Below, in pieces: positions 52,140-64,000 of a DNA stretch of 64,000 nt (within the stretch, counting starts at the first letter, position 1; each line of letters begins with the position of its first letter). Source of the stretch: Cruorifilaria tuberocauda (taxonomy: Eukaryota; Nematoda; Chromadorea; Rhabditida; Onchocercidae); the NCBI GenBank assembly GCA_013365365.1, contig JABVXU010000083.1, forward strand, positions 62,001-126,000, in the 5' to 3' direction. A model generated the notes under the pieces. It worked only from the letters and a program-made list of their open reading frames with translations. It searched no databases and had not been told where the DNA came from. A program made the translations under genes and the position numbers.

Positions 52140-55100
52140 CTACTCCTCAGGTACTGTCACTTCTTGCAGTTTTACTTTTTCTGTAGTTAAAGGCACGGTT
52201 ATGGTTTCTTCCACCAAGTCCTCATTGTCTGCTTTCAGTATATCTAAGCCACCTGCAATAGCCATTATTATTTGTTTGTCTCATAGTAATGTTATTAGAT
52301 ATTAGTCTACAGAACGTAGCAGAAAAACATGAAAGCTAGCATCTTTACATTTTACTTATAGACCGAATTTTTAAAACTTTTTGCAAAATTTTCGCAATAA
52401 AGTGTGAACAGGTAAATCGTTTTGAAACAAATACCTCTCAGTTGTAAGCGTAGCTCTGCTTCTTCTGCCAACTTCTTCGTACATGCATTACGAATTTGGA
52501 GGAAATCTGCCATAATTTTCTTGCGTTTTTCACTGACTTCCTGAATATACGTATTTTACAGCATAAAAAAAAAAATGAAAGCTGTAAGAAAAAACAATAA
52601 AACGAACAAGAAATGCAAACCTTGGTTGCCCTACCACGTTCCATTTTATCTTCTTCTTCGAATTTAGCTGACGTGGTTTTCAAATTCTTCCTTATCATCT
52701 GCAAAGAATCATCACCACTCATATCATCTGAACCTTTACCATAATTTATCTTAACTATATCCATAATGCAATATCTCCTGTCAGCTACGCAAAAATGCAT
52801 CTTAAATCATTATCATATATCTCAGCACAAATTTATGATATATTCGTGAAATTTTTCTATAAATTCAGATGGTATAAAGCGATAATTCTTAGGAAGTTAT
52901 CTGGCTTGAAACTTGATCCAAATATTCCTTTTTCATTAAATTGGAAGATACAATGCACCTTAATAGTTTCATCAGGTAATTTAACTGGTAAACGTGGTCG
53001 CCATTTGAACTGCATTAGCCGATCCAACGGCTTTCTGTACAATTCCCTACCTTGGAAAGTGTAGATACGATAACCCGTATCACCTTTCCCACCACCAATT
53101 GTACATGCTGCTGTAAAATATCGTCCTGTAGGATCCCAGCTTCCCTGAAATTTAAGATAAACATTATGAAGGACTGCATTTCCACTTTCCGCAATCCATC
53201 GAACATTTTACATTAATGAGAACTCATACCACTTTCTATCATTTTTGAAAATTTGTTAAAAAAGCTGAACCTTTTACACATATCCCACAAAACTAACCTT
53301 ATTGAAGCCCGGATATTCGACTAAATTTGTGCGAGTCGGTCGTGTTCCGTTACTATCAATAAACATTATGTTGCCGGATGCTGTAGCAGCTGAAAAGACA
53401 ACAAGCCAAGCACCGGCTGGTGCCCAAAGAACATCACTGAAGCGTTCCATCGGTTCAAATTTCGATATTAGTTGAGGAGCATGCTTAGTCGTATCCAAAT
53501 AATAGATAAGTGGAGTCGATTTATGCTGTGATCCGACAAGCACGCAAAATTTATCACCTAAGGCAATTAATGAAGATTATCAGCAGTTTCACATAATGTT
53601 AAGAATATTTAGAAACAATCGCACTTCGACTATATTTTAAAATACAATATGTATAATACATCAATCGCAATCTTTCTTCAACGACATATATGTATCAAAC
53701 TTCTATATGTATAATTATTTTCATACACAAAGTACTCTAGTAAATAATTACGTAATTTAAGAAAAAATACTTAACCTGATGGTTCCCAGTCAAATGCTAT
53801 GAATGATTCTGAAAGAGGCATTGAAAGTACTGAGATGTCTTTCCCACGTGCATCGAAAATTTCTATGTGTGAAGTTGGATTCTGCAAAAACTATTTAATT
53901 ATACGGGTGATCCATTTAAATTATTCCTAACTTACCTAAACTGCTTTATTTCCATAGATGTACAAGATTTTAAAGAAGAAATTTTAAGACTTGACATTTC
54001 TACCGGATCTTATCTTTTTCTTAGTGAAATTACAGCAATCATCAGCACTCTAAATGATTTAATAAAAGTGTTTAAATTCTCGGATAAAAATGAAATGTTG
54101 AGAAAAACCACAACCACAATGACTCACCGTATATTTGATTTCCTCTATGGATCCACTCGCGGATGTCTTGATATTTTTCTTCTGATAACGTTCTGTATGT
54201 GCGGCTAATCGATCACCATTCTTATTCCAAAACAGCTCAGCTTCTGATACAGAAAATATTCGCTGTGCACGAAGCTTCTTTTTTGATGGAATTTCCATCA
54301 AACCAATTTCTGCTGGCGCATTATCTGATGTCTTAAATTCTTTTTCTTAGAGACAATCCCGTCCTTATAAACCAAACACAATAATTAATCAGTGCAGAAT
54401 TATTGCATGCTCCTAATGGAAAAGAGAAATACTTACACGTTCGTCACAATAATATGCAAGAATTGGGCGCGTTGGTGACCAACGAAAAGTTCTCAGACCC
54501 TCAATTATTACATGCTTCTTATCTAATAGGGTAAAATTCTTCGTTTCATATACATTGATTCCATTACCACCCGGTTTTGGACATGCCACAAATCCATTCG
54601 TTTCTGGACAAGCCAGATATGTTTCATCCGGCCCTAAAGCTCGAGTATCTGCTGACCATCTGCAAAAGCCAATATTACTTTTCTATATATTATATGTAAT
54701 CTTTTTTTCTGATGGTAATAAAGAGACCAATCCGCCTTATGAAATGTAGCACTATCAGCAGCAAGTATCGTTTTTAAAAAACATTTCAAAATATTGAGAC
54801 TTATTTCATAAATACTCTGTGATATGCATTTTATAGCAATATATATGTCAAGCATGACAAAAAATCCACTAATAACATAGTTAATTTAACCAAACAAATA
54901 TATTAATAGGAGAGTCTAAAAAAAAGTATTGCTGTTGTCAAGACATACTGGAAATATGGCCAGCAGGGTAATTCATTGGATCCTTCTTGAGTAAGCAACG
55001 AAAAACCACGTCGCATTTCTCCGGTCATAATGTCAAATATGCGTAAGGAATTAGTATCATCAGCCCATCGATTTTCCGGTAATGAGTAGGTAACAAGAAA

Positions 55101-57269
55101 CCTATAAAAAAATATCCATTCATTTTTAATTGCTTTGATAATCAATTTCAAAAATGCAATCACTTTTCTTCATTATAGTTACAAAAACTTACATTACGCC
55201 TACTACCACATCCACAATGTTAGAAACGAATTATAAGTGTCAGTAAAAATAACATTTCCTTTTAAAAGAAGGGACAAATTAACATTTCAGTAGAATTTTC
55301 TTTGATCACTACATAATAATATGCTTAATTCTATAATTCCAATCGGAAAACACTTTCAATGCACACCTCTCACACGGCGAAAAATCCAGCATTACAACAT
55401 TTTCATGTGAATAACGAGCAAAACGTTCAAAATTCGTCCCTGCCCATAATGCAATGCCCATGCGATGAACACTCACAAAGAAAGTGCCATTGGGAGACCA
55501 CCTAAATACTGTTTCGGTCCAATACTGAAAAAAAGTTTGCTATAGTTGGCAGCAATAGGATCTATAACTGCAGCACCAAATACTTCAGTTATACTGTTTC
55601 AGCATCAATTATTTTAGTAATTAAAGGAATTTGTAGTTGGAATTTAATCCAATAATCAAATAAAACCTAAGTATCTCTTTTTTTGATGAAGCAATTTATC
55701 AAAAAACAAACATGTCGCTCCGTAACGGGCACCGGATCTTGTCCTTTCCGATACTCATAAACCCCTACAAATGGAGATGTGGAGCCATATTTAGAACCCT
55801 GCGCATCACGCTCATAATGAACAGCAAACTGATCGTAACATTTCTCATTTTGTAACCATGACCATAAATCGCCCTGGAAACGCATTCCATTCACATGATA
55901 TCTAGGAATTCTGAATTAAACGGTATATCAAACAATATGCAGAAACAAATCAGGAAAAATTATTAAAATAATACAATATTGTTGTATGGTCGCGCTTCAG
56001 GCGGTTTCCAGTTTTCATCCGGTTTTTCGAATTTATTCAGATCATTAAATAGATTAGCCGAAAATGTGTGATTTTTGTCAAGCAGATAACCATGCAGTAT
56101 TGCTGTAGCATTCTCTGCTATCTCACTACCAGGATATTCCACAAAGCAGTAGCCCTGGAATGCATCACAGTACTCTTCGTGAGTAGAAGCTACCTAACAG
56201 AATTTTAGTTCCAAACCACGACGAATACCAAATTAATAATTTTGCATTTAATTTTAACATTTTATATTCTCAGAGTATCTAACAGCAGTCATAATTTGCC
56301 ATAGTTCTGTATAAAAAATTAATTTTTAAGTTTAGCTTAGTTCAATAATTAGTTTTTTATACAGTTTGTACAAAGAATGGATTTGGATTAGAATTAATTT
56401 TAATGACATAACATTCTTCAATGTTAAATTGTGAATTTAAATCAATCGATATTTTTTAAACGTAAAAGATGTGGATTACAATAAACTGTTGGATAGCTGA
56501 TAATATCTCCCCTTTCTTATAAGAATAATAAATCCAATACACTACGCATTTATTTATACTATCACTTGAAGAATATCAACTATTCAAGTCAAGAAACTTT
56601 GATTATTTATATTAAAGTTTCGCATAAATTTTATTAATTTTGAAAGTTAATTACTGTAAGTTTTTTTGCCCAACCAATTTACTGTTGTCTGAAAATATCT
56701 CATCGGAACATACCTTTGTAGAGCCGTTATCATCAACTGGATAGAAATCATTGAACTCCGGATGGATTCGGCCAAAAATTTTTCCAAGTACACTCTTCAA
56801 TTTCGATAAACGATTTTCACCGACGATCGGTATGCCAGAAACTATTATGCAACAGTGATCGTATTCACTCAATGACGGCTTTTTCCGCAATACATCTCCA
56901 ACTAGTTCTGGAAATTCCCAAAATATTTTTAAATCTCATTTCTATCAAATATGTAAACCAATTCTCGACAATATATCAATTAACTTTTATGTTTCTTAAA
57001 CGAAAGTCTTTTTTTTTCCTTTCAAAGTATAACAACAATTTTTAGATGGTGCAACTGAAGAAAGTGATGCTCAAGTAGTATTAGAGCTACCAAAAAAATA
57101 AATAAATAAAGGAGATATAACATAATCCTTCCATCTAATCTATTCTTGACAAGCAGAACAATTATGCCATACCTTCATCAGTTGCATTTTCCTTAAAGCC
57201 ATACTCATTATCTGAAAACGATGGCTCTTCTGCAACATTATCATCGAACATCGGATCTGCTGCTACCAT
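52140..57269 (-). CDS. EIF3B: Eukaryotic translation initiation factor 3 subunit B
   Basis: Fourteen exons in transcript order: 57269-57173, 56907-56714, 56193-55975, 55901-55712 (or from about 55915), 55524-55367, 55101-54949, 54659-54439, 54345-54128, 53881-53776, 53557-53298, 53144-52959, 52749-52621, 52540-52435, 52252-52140; about 784 aa. An acidic N-terminus leads to the RRM ([30 protein letters not shown]). Then comes the nine-bladed WD propeller ([66 protein letters not shown]). A charged C-terminal helix ([15 protein letters not shown]) follows, which in human binds other eIF3 subunits. It is the scaffold of eIF3 on the 40S subunit. The third intron is odd: exon 3 ends in phase 0 but exon 4 needs phase 2, so this assembly is out of frame at that junction. 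The start of the exon at 52749 is a choice among several weak acceptors. Confidence 0.93.
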
Positions 57270-59090
57270 TTCCTTCAATTTCAATTAAAAACACCTCTTT
57301 GTTCTGTAAACTATGATGAAAATAGACTGCTAAGAATTACGGATTATATCTGCTGATAATTGTATAAGTGACGCAATAAGTCAAGCATGAATCAATTAAG
57401 CAAATAAAAATGCAAGCTTAAAGAGGGCCCTAAAGTACGAATGAATTACCTTATGAATTGTTAGAAAATATCAAACATGAACTATGACAGTAAATACGTC
57501 ATCAAGATTCTATTATGCTATCAACTACTTATCATATATCGCACGCATTATGTTACACATTATACATGATCCCTATTCACTAATTCTATTTTCAGTTGCA
57601 ATAAGATTGTAGACTATTTGGGACTGATTATCTGTTGACTCAAAAATTTTGTAGGGCACTTCGATTAACGAAAAATTCTACGAATCATCTAGAACTTAAT
57701 ATTTATTATTTACTTGATAAATTTGTAAAATAACTCATATAAGCGCACTCTGATAAGTTTTCATCAATATACCAACACTTCCATGAGTTGTGTAAAACAG
57801 TTATGCGTTTGTTATACCTTGTTACTTTTCAATTACTCAATCAAATACATAGTAATTACTTATCACCTATCACTTATCACTCAATATACCATTCGGCAAT
57901 TAATTGGCACTATCCAACCGCGACGGACCAACAAGTTACGCATCTATTTTTCACGGGCGTGCCGTTATGCCACTCAACCGGACCAAAGTCTAAACAAACG
58001 TTCTTTCATTAACTTAATTTTATTTTTTTATCATTGTATTATGACGAACGATAGATATTTTGATGAAATTTAAAAATGAAAAAATTAAATGCTGTTCAAG
58101 TAATAAGGTAATACATACGCATACCGTATGAAACACGTAAATGAAATTTTTACAAAATTACCTACTCATTCTCTACTATAAATTTTCATGAATCTTGCAA
58201 TGAAGTTTAGAAAATCTTGAAAATACAAAAGTAAAAAAACATATTTTCTCCCAATTTATTTTATAACGTAAACTAATAATACTACGTAAACAACATTCAG
58301 AATGAATGAAATCAAAAAGTTATTACCCACCATTTAACGAAACAGCCCAAGAGTGGTTAATGCATTCAATAGTTTCATATGGACAGTAAGAATACTGTTA
58401 AATATTGTTTATGCTGACGAGTAATTGTCAGTTGATTGATGATTGTGAATTATTATAGCTTATTTTCTCGTTTGTGCCGGATTATTGCATTTTGCCGAAT
58501 TTGAATTTTTTCACTTTCTAATTCATCAATATATTTTACATTAATGTTCTGGTGGTATTGATAATATTTTTAATTTTGCTTTTTAGAATTCGAGTTTTTG
58601 AATTTTTTATATAACATTGCTAGGTTATGTTCACCATGCGATTATATAACCTTCCATAAATTTCGTCAAATTGATCCGAAATATACGTTTTGAACGGATG
58701 AAATCTAGTATAAATGCATACGTCCATCTGTAGCAGTTTGACGCAAAAGTGATATTTAAAAGTATTAAATTTTAAAAAACTTTTAAAATATTAAAAGTAA
58801 GCTCGTAACATAATTTTAGTTCTCAATGATGAATAATGAAGATAATGACCGAGTACTTGAGTAGAAAGTAATTGGTATCGCTCGTATATACTTTTCTCCT
58901 TCTTTATGTGTTAATTAGCTAGAAGTATTGTACGGGAATTTTGTATTATTTACGGATGTATAATTCATCTTGTACGACATTTATATATGATACAAATTTC
59001 AGCTATGCTGCTGTAGCAAATGTTTATTAATATACCTCACAGATTTGCCCGATAACTCTCTGAATATTTCAAATAACGAGTAATGAACCA
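57270..59090. other. Divergent intergenic region, EIF3B/DNAJB11
   Basis: About 1.8 kb that should hold both promoters. A 96-codon plus-strand frame at 57783-58073 has no splice signals or family resemblance. A CACCTATCACTTATCACTCA micro-repeat occurs near 57864-57883. The segment 57905-57990 is slightly GC-richer. No ER-stress element could be identified before DNAJB11. Confidence 0.45.
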
Positions 59091-61372
59091 ATGGATATCT
59101 CATTTTTCATCCTACCGTTCTACCTTTTGCATCAGCTAATGCTGGTGTCAGCTGGACGAGATTTCTATAGAATTTTGAAAGTGCCACGCGATGCAAGTCT
59201 GAACCAGATCAAGAAAGCATACCGGATGTTGGCTAAAGAATTGCACCCCGATAAACAGAGCAATGATCCGCTGGCGGAGGAGAAATTCCAAGACTTAGGT
59301 GCTGCTTATGAGGTTAGTGTACTTTCTTTCTCATCTCAATTTCAATCCTTATATTTACTGAAAATTAAGTGATTACCGTTCAGTTGCTGTAATGTTATCA
59401 TTGTACGTATCGATGGATATTGCATTAAAGTGGGACAATTTTACGATTTTCTATCAAATTTTTATAGGTTTTAAGCAATGAAGAAAAAAGAAAAATATAT
59501 GATCGTTATGGTGAAGAGGGTTTAAAAAATGCCGGTGGCGGTGATAGTGGAGGTTTCCATGATCCATTTTCTTCATTTTTTGGTGATTTCTTTCACAGCA
59601 ACAGACAGCATGAAGAAGGAACACCTCGTGGTGCGGATGTGGTTATGGATTTATGGGTTACGCTCGAAGAAGTATATAGCGGAAATTTTGTAGAAGTAAA
59701 AAGGTTTAGGAAATATTATTACATTTTTCTTTTTTTTCGTTTATAAAGATAATTTAATGAAGGAGTTCATGAGTTTTATAGCTTTATCTTTGATTAGGCA
59801 TACTGATACGATCGGAATTTCAAAATTTTACACTGTTTGAATAATTATGCTAGTGTTTATTGAAGTATATTGGATTGATTACATTCAAAAGAACATGGGG
59901 TAAGTTATCGTGAATGTATGTTGAATCATCGTATAATTTTAGGATTTGCATCAATTTATGTCATTGTAGGATAAAATCATTATACAAACAGACATCGGGT
60001 ACAAGGAAATGTAACTGTCGTCACGAGATGCGTACTGAGAAATTGGGTGCTGGTAGATTCCAAATGTTTCAAGTCAAAGTATGTGATGAATGCCCAAATG
60101 TTGTGCTGGTGCAAGAAACGCGGTCCCTCGAGGTATTTTATCTTAATGCTAGAAACACACCTTGATAATCGTTAGTTTAGAAAATGGATTATTGTATTAA
60201 TATGGAAAATGCTTCAAACATTTGTTCCAGCTTTTTTATTCAACGTCATTTACAATTCATTCTCCAAAGAATGTGAATAATTTTTATGTTTTCCCAAAGT
60301 ATTTCAGGTTGAGATTGAAGTGGGAGTAGACGAAGGACAAACGCAGACATTTTCAGGCGAAGGTGAACCACATATTGAAGGTGAACCGGGTGATCTGAAA
60401 TTTGTGATCAAAATCGAGAAGCATCCAATATTTGAGCGACGCGGTTTGGATTTGTACACTAACGTCACTATATCCTTAGAGGATGCATTAAAGGGATTCA
60501 AAATGGAAATAACCCATCTCGATGGACATAAAGTTGAAGTAAGCGGGAATCTTCCTCCTTTTAATTATGTATATCAGTCGCATTAGTTAGGGGTTTTATA
60601 TTTTACATTGGAATGTTAGTTGTTTCACCTTTTTGTCGAACATCTTTTTTTGATTATTTGTTACGATGGGTTCCGTTATTAATAAAATCTTGTAACACGG
60701 TTCATCGAAAAGACTTATTTTCTCGGAAAAGCGAAAAGGATATGAGTTTACAGATAATCTACCACGTGTTTGAAGTGCAATTTTGTCAATGCTCATAGAC
60801 ATTTTTCTTTTAAACAAAATTTGGAAGTGTGCCATGTTTGTGAATTTTTATTAGAAGCTAAAAGGATTATATTAATTATTTCGTCCATATGAAATAATAA
60901 ACTGTCATAAGTTTGTGAGGACAGATAATACGCTTTGTAGGTTATTCGCGAAAAGATAACTTGGCCAGGAGCACGAATCCGAAAAAAAGATGAAGGATTG
61001 CCTTCGTATTCTGATAATAAGAAGAAAGGAATTCTCTATATAACCGTCGATATCGAGTTTCCTCGGGGAGAATTAACTCCTGAGCAAAAAGAAATTGTTA
61101 GAACACTGTTGAAGCAGGATTCTATTCAACCGAAAGTATGCCTTTATTATTATTCAAATCTCGATAAAATCGTTTTTTTTTTTAATTTAGAGGTGAAATT
61201 TTTGCTTTTAATGAAGATTAAGAGACATTGCCTGCTATGGACATTAGCAAGAACTGCTTGCAGTTTCTCTTATTAGTTATATTGAGATTTATAATTTCAT
61301 CAACAGGTATATTAATAAAGATGCTGTTCCAATCCCAAATTTCAGGTTTATAATGGGTTGCAGATGTCATGA
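59091..61372 (+). CDS. DNAJB11: DNAJB11/ERdj3, ER-lumenal Hsp40 co-chaperone
   Basis: Six exons: 59091-59312, 59468-59703, 59970-60132, 60308-60538, 60941-61135, 61346-61372, in phase to 357 aa (human 358). The start gives a signal peptide (hydrophobic residues 4-21, then SAG before RDFY). An upstream ATG at 59083 is out of frame and soon stops, so 59091 was chosen. The J domain covers about 24-88 with the HPD triad at residues 52-54 (LHPDK). A Gly/Phe-rich linker follows ([20 protein letters not shown]). The substrate-binding half carries the cysteine pairs CNC and CDEC ([21 protein letters not shown]), then [16 protein letters not shown] and THLDGHKVE. It delivers unfolded proteins to BiP in the ER lumen. 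The C-terminus (VYNGLQMS) lacks a KDEL-type signal; the human protein (VYNGLQGY) also has none. Confidence 0.97.
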
Positions 61373-61635
61373 CAGTATATTTGATATAATCAGGTCATCT
61401 TGTTCTATCTTAGTAAAATTGTATAGTTAAGTTATTGAAGTGTTATCGCATTCTTGCCGTTGTTTCCTATTTGTTGGCTGTGTTTATATTTGAAATAATT
61501 GTTGTTGCGGCCAAATAAATTGTAGTATTTTGATTTGTTCTACACCTCAATAGATCAATGTTCCCCTACATCAATGCTTATTTTTAATAACAAAGCAGAT
61601 CTGGAAGATTCGTTGATGTAATCAAAGGTTTCTGC

Positions 61636-61764
61636 TTAAGAGTGCTTGTTTAGGTCGATCCGACTTTTGCCATCGAGAATGAAGTTTCTTCCTCTATCTG
61701 TGCGGTAGTCAATCGCTTCTTCCAGTCTAGCATGGCGAAGAACAACGTCGGAACCATCTAACAT
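61636..61764 (-). other. Coding-like island, open on both strands
   Basis: On the minus strand an ATG-initiated frame of 42 codons (ARLEEAIDYRTDRGRNFILD in its middle) ends at a TAA at 61636-61638. The frame continues open upstream of the ATG. On the plus strand a 35-codon frame starts right after a good acceptor (TGTTTAG, to 61653), reads VDPTFAIENEV..., and stops at 61759-61761. Base composition is much less AT-rich than the flanks. I do not recognise either product. It could be an exon of an unplaced small gene, an alternative exon, or a remnant. Confidence 0.25.
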
Positions 61765-62158
61765 CACGTAGTAGTTTAATCGTGCATTTCCAGTGGTCCC
61801 TCATTTTATGGTTTAAGCATACAATGCATTTCGTGCCTTATTTTACTTCGACGCTACAATATCGATCTTTAATAACCACACAGAATCGGGGACTTAGAAT
61901 TTTGCTTCTTCATGGCTATTATGCGATTCGTATTTGCTTTTCTATTGTTTGTATCTGCCAAACATCCCAAAAAATGTTGATATGATATTAAAACTATCAG
62001 AAGCAAAATTAACTGCTGATTCCACTTATGAAAAAAAATCGAAGATGATGAGCAAAATCAGCAGTATTGATGAAGCAAAAAAAGAATAGCTATAACTTTA
62101 TCTTATTAGTTTAGACAATATAAAGTTTACTTTCATTACGTTAGAGTAATGCACTTGC

Positions 62159-62160
62159 AG
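62159..62160 (+). promoter_or_regulatory. Putative trans-splice acceptor of USP22-like gene
   Basis: CACTTGCAG ends six bases before the ATG at 62167. DNAJB11 lies 0.8 kb upstream on the same strand, so an operon or an independent spliced-leader start are both possible. Confidence 0.4.
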
Positions 62161-62166
62161 GAATAA

Positions 62167-64000
62167 ATGAATAGTCCATGTAAACATATTGGTAAAAATC
62201 AACGAACGTTGTCGAAAACCCTTAATAGTGTTGTTTATGCAGTGATTTTTCCTAATAATGCTAAAGCACGGGAAGTTCATGTAAGTTTTAATTAATTTCA
62301 TCAGTTGAGTGATGGGTATATAACGATAAAATATTTCGGAAGCTTCGATATGAAAAGAAGTACATAACTATATAAGATACTTCTTCATGTAAGCCAATTT
62401 TGTTATTATGCGAAGGAGAAACAGCTTCCGAAATTTTTTTCTGATTCTTTCAATTCACCAGAGCCAATTACACTAAAATCCTATTAGAAGTCTAATATGT
62501 TAATACTCCGTTATTATATATATGATAATTAGGAGAAGTTAATTTACTGAGGATGTGTGTTGTTCGGTCAAGGATATGCAATGTGGTGCTGCAAGTACAT
62601 TGTTTTCGAATTCAACTATTTATTAATATTTAAACCGTTTCGAAATATTCATAACTTTAGGATTTATAAACATGGCGGCAACAACTTCAAATCTTTCTAT
62701 TTCTTTGAAAAAATTCTGACGCTTTCTCTATCAGTTGTACATTAATTAATTTTCAGGCTAAATATATTAGGTGCGTTCAGTGTAAAACAAGATTAAATGC
62801 ATTAATGTGTGCATGCTGTCAGTGTTCAACCTTTGCATGTTTGGCACACATGCATGACCATCTGGCAACCAAAGAACATCTCTTCGGTAAGGTAATTTAC
62901 CTAGTGAAGCTTACAATTATCATATTTGTGAAATCTGATTTAATTAATATTTCTCATTTGCAGCAGTTTCTGTTGAAACAGGTTTTATTTATTGCTATCA
63001 ATGCGGTGATTTTGTATACGACCGTGAGATGGAAGATGCTCGACGAGATGCCGAAAATCGTTCCCGCCGATCGCTGAACCTAAGTACTCGGAGTATTTGG
63101 TATCCAGGTGCAGCTGTTGTGGATGTTTGTCACGATGATCCTACTCGAATGGTTCGATTTTCGAGGAGTAGTATTAGAGGTAATTTCAATATTAAAATAA
63201 TTGATTATTGCTATTGTTCATCAATATCATAGCTACGGAATCGTTAGATTGGATCATAACTATAAATGTAATTTATCATAGCCATGAAATCAACTATATA
63301 GAATTTATAAATAATTACACTTTCGGCACTTTATACATTTGCGGTGCTGTTACCATTGCAGGTTTACGTGGATTGGTAAATTTGGGAAATACATGTTTCA
63401 TGAATTGTATTATACAAGCCATCGTACATACACCACATTTAAAGGATTATTTCCTCACTGACCAGCATCACTGTACTTCATCGTCATCACATAGCAAAGC
63501 TCAATGTCTGATGTGTGAACTTGCCAATACTTTTCAGGTAACTGTATATTTAACGTCCTTTAATATTTGTGCTGATTTTGCTGGATAAAAACATGAGCTG
63601 CTGAACAGAAATTAATTGAACTTGGCTATCTTCTTGCTAAACCATAGTCGTAAATAAACAATTTACTTCTAAATCTTTCTTCATTTCTTTATTAGTTCCT
63701 TAACTGATGACATTATATCGTAAATTCTTTTGCTTACAGTGGACTACAGTTTACAGCTATTTCATTTAGATAATAGATGTCTTAAAAGTTAGAATATGTT
63801 AAAGTAATTTTGCTTTATTCCCATTAACATTTAGCTGATAAAATCTCGTTTTCCGTCGTCATTTTACCACTTATTCCCGGTTCTTTAATCGTTCAAAAAT
63901 TGTTGTTCGTAGGAGTTTTACAAAGGTGATATTACACCTTATAAACCGAATCGCTTCCTGAACCTCGTTTGGACACATGCTAGACATTTGGCTGGCTACG
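62167..64000 (+). CDS. USP22: USP22-type ubiquitin hydrolase (SAGA DUB), 5' part
   Basis: Five exons are in view: 62167-62280, 62757-62886, 62964-63179, 63362-63537, 63913-64000. The gene is cut by the window edge. Residues about 5-85 form a ZnF-UBP domain ([34 protein letters not shown]). The USP catalytic domain follows, opening with [16 protein letters not shown], where the cysteine of NTC (about residue 165) is the nucleophile. It continues through HHC...[11 protein letters not shown] (a Cys/His zinc site) to [12 protein letters not shown]. This arrangement and the wording match human USP22 ([28 protein letters not shown]), the SAGA-module enzyme that removes ubiquitin from histone H2B. 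The paralogues USP27X and USP51 are vertebrate relatives of the same type. The ATG was chosen because it places CKHIG correctly and lies just after an acceptor. Confidence 0.94.

Larger units (their letters stand above)
61373..62166. other. Intergenic between DNAJB11 and USP22
   Basis: DNAJB11 3' UTR (AATAAA near 61515) followed by a small coding-like island at 61636-61764 (separate entry). The remainder is AT-rich with nothing recognised. Confidence 0.5.

Noticed and set aside
57783..58073. 96-codon plus-strand frame before DNAJB11
   Set aside because: Low-complexity start, no splice signals, a second overlapping frame, and no family resemblance.
1..64000. Transfer RNA, ribosomal RNA, CRISPR arrays, bacterial endosymbiont insertions, viral genes
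   Set aside because: No cloverleaf-like box A/box B pairs, rRNA motifs, spacer arrays, intron-free bacterial frames or viral proteins were noticed by eye. A covariance-model and database search would be needed to exclude them fully.

Overview
The window is AT-rich eukaryotic DNA (roughly two thirds A+T by eye) with multi-exon genes, mostly short introns with GT donors and TTTCAG-type acceptors, and several start codons lying a few bases after a lone acceptor, as expected for spliced-leader trans-splicing. With the gene content, this points to a nematode, most probably a filarial or other spirurid worm. No bacterial or viral genes and no transposon protein were recognised. Gene models were built by eye from splice signals, reading phase and remembered family sequences. 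No alignment was run.

Layout: a possible last exon of an unseen plus-strand gene (506-701); RNF14-like RBR ubiquitin ligase, plus (1667-4972); a small single-pass membrane protein, plus (5974-6308). Then a run of six minus-strand genes: FLAD1 FAD synthase (9010-13453), DCAF17-like substrate receptor (14804-20854), a coiled-coil gene that looks interrupted (22935-24984), snurportin-1 (26120-28282), NOL6 (28770-34919) and an MFSD14/HIAT1 transporter (36318-39323). A 3 kb intergenic stretch carries a MITE-like inverted repeat and a near-perfect hairpin. Then come NUP160, plus (42363-51169); EIF3B, minus (52140-57269); DNAJB11, plus (59091-61372); and the 5' half of a USP22-type deubiquitinase, plus (62167 to the window edge).

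The genes are conserved housekeeping genes: ubiquitin signalling (RNF14, DCAF17, USP22), RNP and ribosome production (SNUPN, NOL6, EIF3B), nuclear pore (NUP160), ER folding (DNAJB11), flavin cofactor synthesis (FLAD1) and transport (MFSD14). NOL6 and SNUPN are 487 bp apart on the same strand, with an acceptor 3 bases before the SNUPN ATG, which would suit a polycistronic unit. Apart from EIF3B, the assigned gene models close in frame with consistent exon phases. The oddities are a phase break in EIF3B, a stop codon inside the coiled-coil gene, a possible GC-AG intron in FLAD1 and two small coding-like islands open on both strands. I found no clearly novel multi-gene system; the most unusual non-coding structure is at 41630-42081.
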